A program made the translations under genes and the position numbers. Positions 14,290 to 26,080 of a stretch of 64,000 nt of DNA are shown here, piece by piece. The notes below the pieces were generated by a model, which saw only the letters and a list, made by a program, of their open reading frames with translations, searched no databases and was not told the DNA's origin. This DNA is from Mansonella perstans. Taxonomy: Eukaryota > Nematoda > Chromadorea > Rhabditida > Onchocercidae. The stretch lies in NCBI GenBank assembly GCA_037074765.1, contig JBAMDO010000220.1, forward strand, positions 23,779 to 87,778. The letters run 5' to 3'. Positions within the stretch are counted from its first letter, which is position 1. Each line of letters starts with the position of its first letter.

Positions 14290-15010
14290 GTTTACTACAG
14301 AGGATTCTATGAAGTTCTGGAAACAATGTTTAGACCCGCATATTAAACTCAAAGTCTTCTACTCAGGGCAGATGGTCATTTCCTTCTCAGAGATGAAACC
14401 TCCGTCCTAAACCGATGGTCTCAATGCTTCCAAACTCTCTTAAACGCCAATCATGTAGTCAAAAGCTCAGGAATTCTGCAAATCGCTTAACATAGGATAA
14501 AAATAGAACTGGATACAGCCTCTATGCTGCAGAAGACTCTTACGGAACTATAAAGCAGGTGAAAACGGAGAAGGCAGCTGGGATTCATGGAATTCCACCT
14601 GTTCAAATCTGGAAGCATGAAGGCCAAACATTTCTATGCTACCCTTTACAAGAAAAGAGGAGGCAAATCCGACTGCTCAAACTATTTAGATATAAGTCTT
14701 CTCTTCATCACTGAGAAAATCCTCGCAAGAGCACTTCTAAACAAGTTGATTTTACTATTACCGAAGACCTGAAAGTTAATATGGCTTCAGAGCTAATAGG
14801 AGTAGATAAGAGGTATCCGTTCTAGACATTTACAAAGGAAGTGTAGAACACAAAGCAAAAAATTCTATGCATTCGTTAACTTATCAAAGCTTTTCTTTTG
14901 ACACTGTAAACAGAAAGGGCTTGTAGCAGATCTTGGGACGATCAGGATTCCCTTCAAATTCGTCAAAATGGTCATTCTGTTACGTGAGAATCAACGTGGT
15001 CAAGTAGATA
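14290..15010 (+). mobile_element. Degenerate LINE (non-LTR) reverse-transcriptase relic
   Basis: Broken plus-strand fragments match the reverse transcriptase of endonuclease-type LINEs, in the expected order. Near 14360 is LLRADGHFLLRDETSVLNRW; at about 14571 is KAAGIHGIPP (family pattern KAPG.DGIPP.I); at about 14690 is LDISLLFITEKILARALLNK (family pattern YRGISLL...KILA..L..RL); and at about 14890 is FDTVNRKGL followed by a stop where the family has Trp, then QILGRSGFP. Several frameshifts and stops show it is dead. The clade (RTE, CR1 or Jockey) cannot be settled here. The catalytic YADD region and the 3' part are missing, as the sequence runs into a GT-rich microsatellite. Confidence 0.8.
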
Positions 15011-15019
15011 TATCTATAA

Positions 15020-15183
15020 CGGCGACGTATGTGTGTATGTTGGTAATAATTGCTTGTATGTAAGTGTGTTGGTATGATTGTATATATGCGTATTGTAAGT
15101 TTGCTATATATCTACCGTGTTTATTGTTTATATAAATATATCGTGTATATATTCATATATATATGTATTTATGTATATGTATA

Positions 15184-15234
<51 letters not shown>

Positions 15235-15360
15235 CAGTTTGCCTATATATGTTGCATTTATGTGCGCATTTGCATATAGCGTGAACGTGTATGTGAGTGT
15301 ATATGTATACACGTGTGTGTGCAGATCTGTTTGTGTGTGTACGTGAGTGTTAACTTTGTG
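15020..15360. repeat. TATG/GT-rich microsatellite
   Basis: A pure (GT)n run of about 45 bases at 15188-15233 is flanked by TATG and TATA repeats. The plus-strand frame rich in Val and Cys across it is a repeat translation. Confidence 0.85.
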
Positions 15361-15777
15361 TGATTTACCGTGATTTACCGTAGCTTTCGAGAACTTCCGA
15401 TACTATAATCTTGGCCTTATTCAAGCCTTAACTAGTATTTTCAAGTTTTTGAAGTTGTTTAAATCTTTACGAATAATTGCCATTTAATATCAATAATATC
15501 ATATCATAAATGACTTTTTCCCCCGCTTTGCTTAAATTTTTACTTGAGTAATTTGTTTTTTTTTTTTTTATAACAATTCATAAAGTAATTAAAATAACTG
15601 TGTGATCTTATTTAATACTAATCATATGACTAAATAGGTTTGTAATTCCTGCTTAAAAATCATTTCTTGACACTGCTATTTGTCTTCGTCTTTTCGTTTA
15701 TGAGTTTACTTTAAAAACTTTTTTGAAAAAAAATTGGATACGCTTGTTTTATGATTTTCGCAATACTTTGAAATCTC

Positions 15778-15810
<33 letters not shown>

Positions 15811-16247
15811 CAATTTTTTGGAGAATGTTGAATGATTGAATTGCAATACAAATCTTTTTTTATTATTAATTAATTATAAATGATAATGATTTCACCTCGT
15901 GATCTCTATTACTTCATAATTCCTACTTTCTTATTTTAAATTATTTCTAAAACGAATCTGTATTTTAGATACACTGTGAAATAACGCTCTTTATTAAATT
16001 TGATAAAAGAAAATGAAAAATAATTTTAAAGTTTGAAAATAAAATTAATTGTGGTAATCTTTTTTTCGTAAAAATTCAAATGAATAATTATATTTACTTT
16101 AAATTCTAACTTTTTCCTTTTTTCTATTATGATTTGAATTTGTTTTTCGCCGTATTAAATGAATAAATACGATTGTAATTATTTCAGCTTGTAATTAAAT
16201 GTCATAAAAGGGTAATGGTAACAAGTAATATAAACAATAACACAGAA
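15361..16247. other. AT-rich upstream region of the neuropeptide gene
   Basis: No exon is seen. A long T run lies at 15779-15810. A TTATTTCAG acceptor at 16187, about 60 bases before the neuropeptide start codon, is a plausible spliced-leader site; a tiny ATG TCA TAA upstream frame follows it. Confidence 0.4.
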
Positions 16248-16888
16248 ATGAGATACATTCTCTGCATTCTATTTTTCCTTCCAATGTTTTATTGTCTCAA
16301 CATCGCTGAAAACAAAAGATTCCTTATGGTATATAATTTTTTTTTTTAAACAAAATAAATTTTTAAAAAAATTGCTCTAGGGTTTTATTAATTGTAAGAT
16401 GTAAGCATATTTGGTAAATTTTTTTTTAAATAATGGTTTGATTATTGCATATCGGCTACTTAAACATGTGTAGATATAGTAATATTAGTTAATGAATAAA
16501 TCGAAATAATTTATTTATAATCATTTAAAGCAAATAATGTTTCTTATTCCAGTTTTACCCAAGAGATCAAGTACTGGAGCGATTATTGGAACGTTTACCG
16601 AAAAAAGCTGATGAACAACAAGTAAACGTATGCTATTAATCGATAAAGTTTTCTTTTATTAATAAAAATGAAAAATAAATTTGAAAATGAAATAATTAAG
16701 AGAGAGAAAATGATTGGCTAAAATTTTTTCTTGAGATTTAAGAAAAACAAGCACTAAAAAAAAGACTTTAGATACTGGATGATAAAATATACGGATCATC
16801 TTTTGTACGTAAGAGAAATAACGCCGAACTGGTGAATCATATACTGAAAAATCTGAATGGAGTCGACCTTCTTGGTGAAGTGGGATGA
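16248..16888 (+). CDS. pdf-2: PDF-2-type neuropeptide precursor
   Basis: Three plus-strand exons, 16248-16328, 16553-16621 and 16772-16888, join in phase 0 to give about 88 residues; a second donor at 16628 would add VN. The N terminus MRYILCILFFLPMFYC is a signal peptide. After a short spacer (FYPRDQVLERLLERLP...) a dibasic site, VRKR, precedes one peptide starting NNAELVNHILKNLN and ending LLGEVG immediately before the stop. As I recall C. elegans PDF-2 (nlp-37), it begins NNAEVVNHILKN and ends in a similar Gly-containing tail. The final Gly is the expected amide donor. The mature peptide should act on a class B receptor (PDFR-1) controlling locomotion and arousal; that role is inferred from family. 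A possible polyadenylation signal AATAAA lies at 17034. The next gene, cpf-2, is convergent. Confidence 0.88.
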
Positions 16889-17340
16889 TCACTAATAGAG
16901 CAGATGTATGGTGTAATCAAAAAAAAAGTGATTGCATCTCACATATAATGGTATTTGTGATCAGCATAAATACTGTGATCATTTCTATTATTTAGGATGA
17001 ACACCGAGAAATCTCCGGATTGTTAAGTATTCAAATAAAACTTTCAAAAAATAAGCAAAGCTACTGCAAAAAATAATAGACTTCTACCTGCAAAAAAATA
17101 GCAATACTTGAAATACCACATTTATCCAAATCGTTGAAAATATTAGATAAAAAATATCGTATAATCATTACTACTCATTACGATTACAGTAACTTAACAC
17201 GTATTTATCTATCATTATCTTGTTGGCAATGGCTTCAGATTTTTTATCAATGCAATATATTTGACGTGATTACACATCAAAGAAATCGTTTATTTCAGTT
17301 ACAAGTAACAACATAATTTAGAGTTTGTTGAAAACAAGTG

Positions 17341-20300
17341 CTAGACGCTTGAACGCAACTGATTCCGCAATTCGATTACTTTACGCCGGTCATCCGGAGG
17401 CAGTAATGCGATCTGCTCTTCGCTTAATTGTAACACCTAAAAAATTTCACGAAAAAAAAATTTATCAGGATTATCGATCTATAGGGTAGACTTACTTAGC
17501 CTGTAAGAATAAAAGTAAAGAAAAGAATTTCTCCGTATGCATATCATTCATTATTTTCAATTATTAGTAGTATTGCTGAAGGTTTTCCAAAAAAAAAAAT
17601 TCAAGCACAAGAAAACTTACTAAATTTTTAAAAAAAAAAAAACGAAGGGAAAAACATACTTGCATCAACAGCTGGGCTTGCTGCTGATCGTCAGGGCTAA
17701 GATCAGAATCAGTTCCTTGTGGAGAAGGGGCACGAGTAACTGTCGCTCCTGCGGGAGTTCTAGTAAAGCTAGTTGGAACTGATGAAATTGTTGAGGGCGC
17801 CATCTGAGGCATTCCTCCAGGGAAAATTGGTTGTGGCATGTTGGGCACTGCCGACATCGATACTGGCACCGATGCATCTTTAAATTTGTAATCATAAATT
17901 TCATGTACCTTGAAAAGAAAAGAAAACAAAGAACAGCTTTAACCTGGATATGCCTGCTGTTGTTGTTGCTGGTGAAACGGCTGTGAAATCGCAGGCGTTT
18001 CACGATGAAGCATTGCAACAGCTACTTGTGGATCAATAATTCGCATAACCACTTGTGCCTAAAAGATCAAAACTTTATAAGTCATCCAAAGTAGTTCTGA
18101 GAAAGGCATGCTTTAATTTTAAACGTGCTAAAATGACAAGCATTACAAGTTGTTTCCAGCGTAGATGTAAGGTCACGAATGAAATGCCGTATATTATGAA
18201 AACAAAAATTGCGCAATCAAAGTATTAAAATGTAATACTGACTTTTTTATTTTTCATAAAGACTATCGAAACATACAAAACAGTAAGTATTATTAGAATA
18301 TTTCCGGAAAAAAGTTTCATATTTTGAAAGAGGATCATAATCTCAGCCTTAACAGCTTAATTAACCTATTCGTTAGATACAAGTAGTTACCAACTCCTTG
18401 TTTTTGATTTTTTCAAGCATTCTTTGCATAATAAGAACTTTGCGATGGAATAAATATTATACATGCCAGAAAGTTAGTTTCTAACATAACAATAATCGTG
18501 AAAACCTGTAGAAGAGCATATGCAAGTTGTGGATTATTCATGAGCAAATTTTTAGCTTCATTTGGATTGTTATGAACACACTGCTTCATTTGCTTCATTA
18601 ATTCAAACATTTGTTCCGGTGGTAAAGATGCTACCGATCGCGAAATAGCTTCCGGTGCTTTCTCAGCCTCAGTCTCTGGACCATATGGACTTTCTTGTGC
18701 TTGCTGCTGCAAATACTGAAACAACTGTAGAGCTATGCCTAAGAAAATGTGTCTCAAGAAATCTGAACCATAATAAATGAATTACTGAAATCCTCTCCGA
18801 TAATTTGTAAGCGCCATTCAAATAACCACTTTTGTTTTCCTAATGAGGTGAAATGACATGTAAACATGAATGCAACCTCCTGCTGTTGAGCAGCAAACGC
18901 TGCTTGTAGTTGTTGAACTTCATCAGCACTACGATCACCACCAGCTGCTGAATCAACTCGCAGCGGACGTCCGTTAAGTTCAAAGCCATTGAGATTCCTA
19001 AATCAAAAAGTTGCTTAAGCAAGTGGATATAATGTGCATTCAAAATCTTCATCGAAGCTTAATGTGTTTGCATTTTGCACTATTTATCGCAGCTAGCTGC
19101 GTTCTTCATCGATCCATGAGCCAAGTGATCCATCATTTTGCAAACTTTCCTTTAATGCAATGTTCACAATATTATTGAATATGAGCTGAGACAGAGCTCA
19201 CAGCCAACTGTATACAAAAGTTATTCTTCGGAAAATATCAATCCAGAAAAGGGCCTATGTTGAGATACTTATCCAAAGGGATTTATTGCAGATTTCAAAT
19301 AAAAATAATAAATATAAAAAAACTTCGAATGGAAAATGACTTATAAGATAGAAATCAATTTCATTTTGACTTTCATGCTAATAAGATACCTCAGATTCTT
19401 TATTGCTAAAATTTCCGGAAACGTTCTAATTAAAATTACAATACCTGATTGCACTTTCGGCTGTTTGAGCGTCATTATATTCGCAAAATCCATAACCCTT
19501 TGGCTTACCCGTATCACGGTCATGAACTAGTCGAAGGTGAACAACTGGTCCAACCTGCAAAATAAAGCAGTATGAAATGAGGACAGTTAACTTGAATAAA
19601 ATAATTTCCAATTTTTTTCACGATGAATTCCTGTTGCATGTTCTGTCAGTGTACTGAATATCAAGACCGCTTGGAAATCCAAAATGATTACGTAACAGAA
19701 AAGATTATGTACGGTACATTGAAAATGACTTATAATGCCAACAGTCAATATCATTCAGTTCAAACTTACTAAAATGTTCATAGCTAATGCTTAGGAAAGT
19801 AAGAAGAAGAAGGAGCCACAGAGTCATCAAAAATACATATACTAGTTCAGCCAAATAAAACAAATAAATTGAAATTACAAACTAAGTGTAATAAAGTACC
19901 AAAAATATAAGATGCACAATCGACAAATTTAAAAACATGACACACATTTTACCTACATATAAAATAAGATAGTAAATGTGCAAATAATAAAGAATTATTA
20001 CTACTAACCTGAGAAAACACCTGTTTTAGTTGTTCTTCGCCCACTTCATAAGAAATATTACCAACTAAAAAATGATGAACATTTTGATATCATTAAAAAG
20101 TAACAAAGTGTTTTCCAGCAAATTCACATTAATTTCGTCCAATATTTTATTTATTCAGCAACTAAACGATAGCTTGAGGTTATGTAACGAATAAATGAAT
20201 TGTGAAAAACTTTTCCTCTACCACTTTATAAAATTACAGAAATCAAAAAAAAAAAGAACTGGTACGATTTATTTCGGAAAATTTTAATGAAAAAGTACAA

Positions 20301-20390
20301 ACCAAAAACAGATCTAGCTGATCGATCAGTTGCAGAAGGTGCTGTTTTCGTTGTGTTTGTTACAGTGTTTTCACGTTCGCGATATGCCAT
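17341..20390 (-). CDS. cpf-2: Cleavage stimulation factor subunit 2 (CstF-64)
   Basis: Eight minus-strand exons join in phase: 20390-20303, 20064-20009, 19554-19445, 18997-18877, 18724-18506, 18058-17944, 17877-17660 and 17436-17341, encoding 340 residues, close to the worm CstF-64 length. It starts [10 protein letters not shown]. An RNA-recognition motif spans about 27-102, with RNP2 VFVGNI and RNP1 KGYGFCEY. The hinge domain (about 126-198, [17 protein letters not shown] and [11 protein letters not shown]) binds CstF-77/symplekin in the family. The C-terminal helical domain is at about 309-340 ([20 protein letters not shown]). In the nucleus CstF binds the GU-rich element downstream of poly(A) sites. 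The exon 7 acceptor (AATTTAAAG) is weak but is the one that preserves frame. The Pro/Gly-rich linker is short and the vertebrate MEARA repeats are absent. Confidence 0.96.
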
Positions 20391-21063
20391 CAAATAAAAT
20401 AATGATTAGTAAATAAATGAATGCCACAGATATGAAAACACAACCAATGATAGTTTAGGAAAAAGATACTGGAAATAAGCAAATATGATTAGCTGTTGTC
20501 AATTAAATTAAAAAAAAAAAAAGCCTTATTCATAAAGGTAATGATATTAACGAATCAAAACCAAATCAAATCAAACAATACTGTATGACTGTTGAATAAC
20601 GAGTATTAAAGGTCATAATGAAATGTTTTAATTATAGAAAAATTTCAAAGAACTCATAGCTTAATTTAATAAATAGATTAATGCGAATGATTTCTTAGTG
20701 ATAACTTAAATCTTTATTTAACAAATCTTCGGCAGAAACCCGAAATATATATGTATGATAAAAATTCTGAAAACAAAAATTCTCAGGAATTCAGCAAATT
20801 TCATTTTTTTTTTTCAGGATTTTATTATCAAGATTTGATTTTCACCGCTACACATTTTAGTATTTCATTTTTGTTATTAATTAACGATATCGATTTCAGC
20901 ATCAGAATCTACTGTTATTTTTTTTTTTTTGACACAAAAAACCTTGCAAATAAGAATAGCGCTTTATAATCTCAAACAGAATAATGTGTAATATTAGCCC
21001 AACTTGCCAAGTAAGTTACTCACATTTACTCACATTATCCAATTATTCACAATTATTCACATA

Positions 21064-21249
21064 ACTTAGCAGGTTGCACTTGACGTTATTCATTACTTAG
21101 CAGGTTGCACTCGACGTTACTCATTACTTAGCAGGTTGCACTTGACGTTACTCATTATTTAGCAGGTTGCACTCGACGTTACTCATTACTTAGCAGGTTG
21201 CACTCGACGTTACTCATTACTTAGCAGGTTGCACTCGACGTTACTCACA
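21064..21249. repeat. 31-bp tandem satellite, six copies
   Basis: Six head-to-tail units of 31 bp (ACTTAGCAGGTTGCACTCGA followed by CGTTACTCATT) differ by only one to three C/T-type changes. The array sits about 670 bases upstream of the cpf-2 start and abuts a GC-rich open frame. High unit identity means recent expansion or homogenisation. Confidence 0.9.
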
Positions 21250-21268
21250 CTGTCCGCTTGCTCCCACC

Positions 21269-21472
21269 ATGCGTTTACATTACGCTCGACCTCAACCGCA
21301 CCACCCGGTTTTACCTTCCCGCATAAACTCGGTACTGCAAATACTTAGTGAAACTAGGACGGACCAGTATTTGCTCATTTGCAGTAAAATCCGGAATATA
21401 TTGCTAAGCAATTCTAGTGCAGCATATAAACTAGCTGGTGAGGGAGAGTATGCGAACTTTCCCGCTGAGTAG
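21269..21472 (+). CDS. Hypothetical 67-residue ORF beside the satellite
   Basis: A GC-rich open frame starts MRLHYARPQPHHPVLPSRIN with a favourable CCCACCATGC context and ends in EYANFPAE. A good donor (GCTG|GTGAGG) lies at about 21445, so it could instead be a first exon. I found no downstream exon that joins it in phase to the GATAD1 homologue. The opposite strand is also open over much of the region, which weakens the case. I recognise no family. It may be part of a repeat that includes the adjacent 31-bp satellite. Confidence 0.3.
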   Translation: MRLHYARPQPHHPVLPSRINSVLQILSETRTDQYLLICSKIRNILLSNSSAAYKLAGEGEYANFPAE

Positions 21473-22213
21473 TTGGATTGAACTTTGACCTCTATTCATG
21501 GCTTGAATTTGAAGCTTTGAGGAAACTAATTCTCATGGTAACAACTTTAGGAAAGCGTACTGTATGAAAGTTTAAATCAGTATAATCGCTTGTGTAGAAA
21601 ATCAACGGTTATTTCAGTTGTGATCTTTGAATCAGATTCAAACATCTGGTAAAGTAAGAGTAAAAAGTAGACGTTCTAAGAACTGAATTTTCCAGGATTG
21701 TTGAAGACTGTTGAAAATTACAGGTTGTCTTTCTCATTTTTCTTTTTTTTCACTTCCATAGAAATGAAATTTATATTCCATCTCAAAAAGATTCATTCTT
21801 TTTTTTGCTTGGATATGTAAAGAATTAGGTTTCTTTTTTTTGTTATCATCTTATTTAAAACTTAAAACTCATTATTTATTTAAAATTAAAATTGAAAAAA
21901 AATAGTTAATGCAAAGAAAGTTGATGATGCATTGGTAAAAAAAGGAAAAATTAATGAAGCAAAATTTTTGAGTAAATAGTATTTGGAAAAATAAAAGCCA
22001 ATAATAACTACAAATTTAGTGAATGTCCGTACGTGTTATGTTCGTATAGATGAAGTTCAGTGTTTGCAACGTATCATTTTTCGTTATATAATGCATTCAT
22101 TTTATTTGTTATACATTTAAAAGTGTTTATTTAATGAATGTTTACAGATTATTTACAATTAATTTCAGGTGAAAAGGATCAAATAACTTTGCATCTTATG
22201 AGGCAACTAAATG

Positions 22214-22452
22214 TCAACTTTTGATCGGAACTTTTGTGTAAGATACTTTGCTGAAGTGTTCCCGAAAGTTATCCGGCTCCATTTGCTGTTTTTCCTCCGG
22301 TTTTCTAACAATCCAACTGGTATTAGTATATTCATCTTGAAAATTAAGCCTGTATGACATCTTTTTAGTTATGCAGCAAAATTTGGTTCGTTGTATGATA
22401 ATACCTCGCTGAGCTGATAGAATTGTTCTGGAGAATTTCTGGTTCCGTTCAT
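22214..22452 (-). CDS. Hypothetical 64-residue protein with a 44-nt intron
   Basis: Two minus-strand exons, 22452-22405 and 22360-22214, join in phase 0 across a 44-base intron (GAG|GTATTA ... AAAAAG|ATG). The first encodes MNGTRNSPEQFYQLSE. The second is charged and ends FREHFSKVSYTKVPIKS. Without splicing, the second exon alone could start at its own ATG, giving 48 residues. Composition looks coding rather than AT noise, but I recognise no family and see no signal peptide or membrane segment. The 44-base intron is near the minimum for nematodes. Confidence 0.4.
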
Positions 22453-23076
22453 TTCCTGTGTATTTCAAATATTTCAAATAATAAGTTGATTTCCGAAATT
22501 TTCTAATTTTGCATTTTGCATCTTATGAACGAAATCATGTACTGTGTTCTCAATAAATCGAATGATTTGAGTCAAAAAAACTGGAGAATCTTTTCATTTA
22601 ATTGATGATTCCTGATTTATGTACCTTCATAGTGAAGTATTCATTTGAGATGATTAAAGTTTTCATTCCAGAAATCTTTTGGAATTTCTGGTCATGTAAT
22701 TCGTTAATTTCCAGATTGTGGATTTTTGCTGTTGTTTCCAATTTAAGTAGTCTAGTTGAATCAATTCAGTTCTGAAATTAACGAAATTTTTTGCTGTTCT
22801 CTTTTTTTTTTTTAAGAAGATTGTCTTATACTTAAAAAATATATATCACGCATTATTGTTGATACAGACGAAAAGACATCTTGTTTTTCTAATTTAGGCT
22901 CAGAAATATAAAAAGATTTAAATAATTCAAACTAAAAATTAGTAATCGAAATTGATGGTTTTATTTAAATCTTATGGTGAGGCTAAATTAGAAAAACAGG
23001 AAAAAAAAACAATTATTATGTGCTAAATAATAACTATTTTATGGTGGCCTTTAGGCAACGTTAGTGAAAACGTGTG

Positions 23077-25765
23077 ATGGGTTCGTCTTCTAATGGTAGT
23101 AGTGGTATTTTGAAGCGAAAACAGATAACAAGAGCTCGGAAACGTGATGATGTGAGATTTAATTGGATTGTCTTATAATAAAGTTCGTCACGAAGTTCTT
23201 TTTTTAGGAAGAACATTAATTTTTATTTTTTTTAATTCTGAATATTGAATAACGCTTGTTAGACAATGTTCCATTTTATGTCGTTTTTATTGATCAATCA
23301 TTCTTCTGACTTTTGGTTCTGCGTTCTATTATTCATGATGTCAGTTCAGTTACGTTATTTCTCATATTGCTATTTTTACTAATTTCTAATGTTATTACAG
23401 CTACCCTCTATTGGTATTGTCGCAAGACGAGCAGCTGCTCGATATGGCTTATCACGACAAAGCAAAAACGCTACAGTCAGGTATGCATATACTTCTGGAT
23501 CCAGTGTTTGACTTCCAGAAGTGTTTTATTTTTTAACCATATCGAGCAGTTGGATGGTATAAAATATTTTGTTCATCATTAAATCTGAATTTAGGACAAA
23601 TTAGATAAGCTAAAATTTCGGTTCAAGGAAAATGGCGGAATGTGCATGTTTTTCAAAAGATGATTGCTAGAAGTTAAAAAACTAAAATATAACAAATTAC
23701 CATATTCTCCCAAAATTTTTTGGAAAAATGTTTCCGGTGAAAAATCATTGTTTGTAAATTTTAAGCGGTCGACGAATCGGTGTAAATATGCCAGTGAACA
23801 AATATGCCAATAGAAGGACATCTTTTTTCAAATCGATTCGTCCACAAAAAGCAACAAGTCAAAAGGCAGGATTGCGTTGTTATGATGCATTGTGGGATAA
23901 GGTATGTTAAAGATTTTGTCATTTGAACGGGTTTATTTATTACGATAGCAAAATGGGTTTGAAAAATAGTGACTTATAGGTTGCTGTTGAGTTTGTGCAT
24001 CTAGTAGAAAATTGTTATTGCTAGGATGCTGAACTTAAAAATACGCGTCAGAGTTTTGAGAAGATTTGTTTATTTGTTTGGTAAACGATAGATTTTATCT
24101 AAACAATAGAATTTAATATAGTGTCACTTTAATACTTTAACACTTTAATATTTTACACAGTTTAACATAGTATACTTTGTTTTAATTTCACATATATCAT
24201 AACACAGTACGTCATCTTTCATTCACAAATAAACACTGGAATAAAATTTTTCACTGTTAAAAAAACCAGAAAATAAAATGGTTTAATATCTTCGGTGCTA
24301 ATGACTGTTGTTTTTTACAGTTTGAACGTCTATTTCGAACAGGCGATATAGTTTCAGTGACGGATAAGGATGATGGTTTGCATTATTTTGCACAGATTCG
24401 AGCTCTGTTATCTGATGAATTTGGCAAGCGCTTTGCTGCTCTCACTTGGTAGCGTATTATTTGTATTATGTTTTTTTTTTAAAAGCAGATACAGAATAAT
24501 TGAGGATGTTGTGACCATTTTGAAGATGCAGTTTGTTCAGTTAATGAGACTTTTCCCGAATGATGTTTATAACTTGGCAATTTCTGATTTTAAACAGTTT
24601 ATTGTGAACATCCTTTACAAAAGTGTGATGTTTTGGGATCTTTTGAACAAGAAAAAAATTATTTAGGTTAGTTCCCACTGAATCAGCTGATGAAGCTCAC
24701 CAGTTTGATGCGGAGCATTTCGTGCATGTACTATCTGACTCGACAATGTACCCTTTGGAGGTAGTTGTTTTTTCTTTCAATGTAGACTTTTATTTATCAT
24801 GTAGGTTCAAGTCTGATGGTGTTTAGCTATGATAGAATAATCATGGAGTGAGATTCATTTGCGATCTTTTTTTACAGATATAAAAATTGCTCCATGTGAT
24901 ATGTAAGCTCAAGCTATGTAGAGAGAGATATGACGTCAAGTAATGCTTGCAATGCACTTTTGATTTTTCTTTTTGTTTTAATGTTTATATTCCGATAGAA
25001 TTTAGATATTACTTTTAATCAAACACCAAATCTAGTCAGTCTTATATCGAGTTTATAGGAGGAAGGGGATGGAGATTGCAGACGTATTACGATAGTTGAA
25101 TAGAACTGTGCCAATTAGAGCAAGATCAGGTAGCTGTAGGGGAGCACCTTGAGTTCTTCTTTTTTTCGAAGGAAGTTTGTAATCCAAGCCGGTAAAAAGT
25201 TAGGCAGCATATCCTTTATCAGTGTTTAGAAGTCTGAACTAGTTAAATTGATTTCAGATTTGTACATTTGTGCAGCACGCTGCATTACTTCCGGCTTATT
25301 GTCACGAATGGAAACCGCGCTCATTAGTGGCGAAGAAATTACACGAACAACTCGAGGAAAGAGTACGTTCTATAAACACAATATCAACTAACTTAATTGC
25401 ATTTGATGAAAAAATTCCACCATCTAAATCGAAATGAACTTGAAAGTAATACTGATGATGTGACGGCACGACGTTTACTCGAAACGGTTCACTTTAATCA
25501 ATTTAACTGCTTAAATCCATGTCTTGATCTTAAAATGTATGTTATTGCTTAAATTTTTTTTTTCCATATTACAACTAATGGAATGTTGAACATTTTCCTG
25601 AAAACATTGTTTTTTCGTATTTGACTCATTTTTGTATTTTTCCGAAATTGAAAACGATTACTTGGTGAATTTGGCAATTTATGAGTAAAAATTGCTTATG
25701 CAATATCAGATGATTTAAAAATCTTCATTATTTTACATTGCAGCGGTTACCGACGAAATCGTTGA
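23077..25765 (+). CDS. GATAD1 (ODAG)-like chromatin protein, apparent frameshift
   Basis: Plus-strand exons 23077-23151, 23401-23480, 23766-23901, 24321-24448 and 24667-24760 join in phase and lead into an exon at 25258. The core matches GATAD1: GDIVSVTDKDDGLHYFAQIR, then FGKRFAALTWLVPT, then QFDAEHFVHV and PLEICTFVQHAAL. Human GATAD1 associates with H3K4me3-linked complexes containing KDM5A, EMSY and SIN3B. As written, the frame stops at 25435-25437 (230 residues). The next frame is coding-like to a donor at 25537 (AAAT|GTATGT), and an acceptor at 25743 gives a short last exon closing at 25765 in the same frame. A one-base length change in the A run at 25409-25414 would link the two (about 270 residues). 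No GATA zinc finger is visible at the N terminus, which is Ser-rich and basic. A CTTTAG at 23054 may receive the spliced leader. Confidence 0.85.
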
Positions 25766-26080
25766 CGTCGCTAAGGTAACTAAATGCGTCATAACTTGTT
25801 TTTCCGTCATTCTTATGTTTGACATAATCTTGAAATCTCGAATATCTTTATTGAATTCTTAGCATAAAAGAATAAATTTGAAGTTGTTTGTTGCTGTTGA
25901 ATATGAAAGCCTAAAGAGAAAAAAAATTCGAGAAGTAAATTAGAAGTAACGAATTGTTTGCAGTGATATCAGTTCAATAACACATGAAATTATTGTGTAT
26001 ACATGATGATGAAAGTTAATGTAATCTTTAGAAATCGGGAAAATGTCATTTCGTTTAAAATCTCATGAGGATATGTGAGC

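Noticed and set aside
15050..15346. 98-codon Val/Cys-rich plus-strand open frame
   Set aside because: It is a translation of the GT/TATG microsatellite.
16996..17076. Possible third exon of the neuropeptide gene (DEHREISGLLSIQ...)
   Set aside because: It is phase-compatible, but the exon at 16772-16888 has its own acceptor, encodes the PDF-2-like peptide and contains the stop, so this later segment is 3' sequence.
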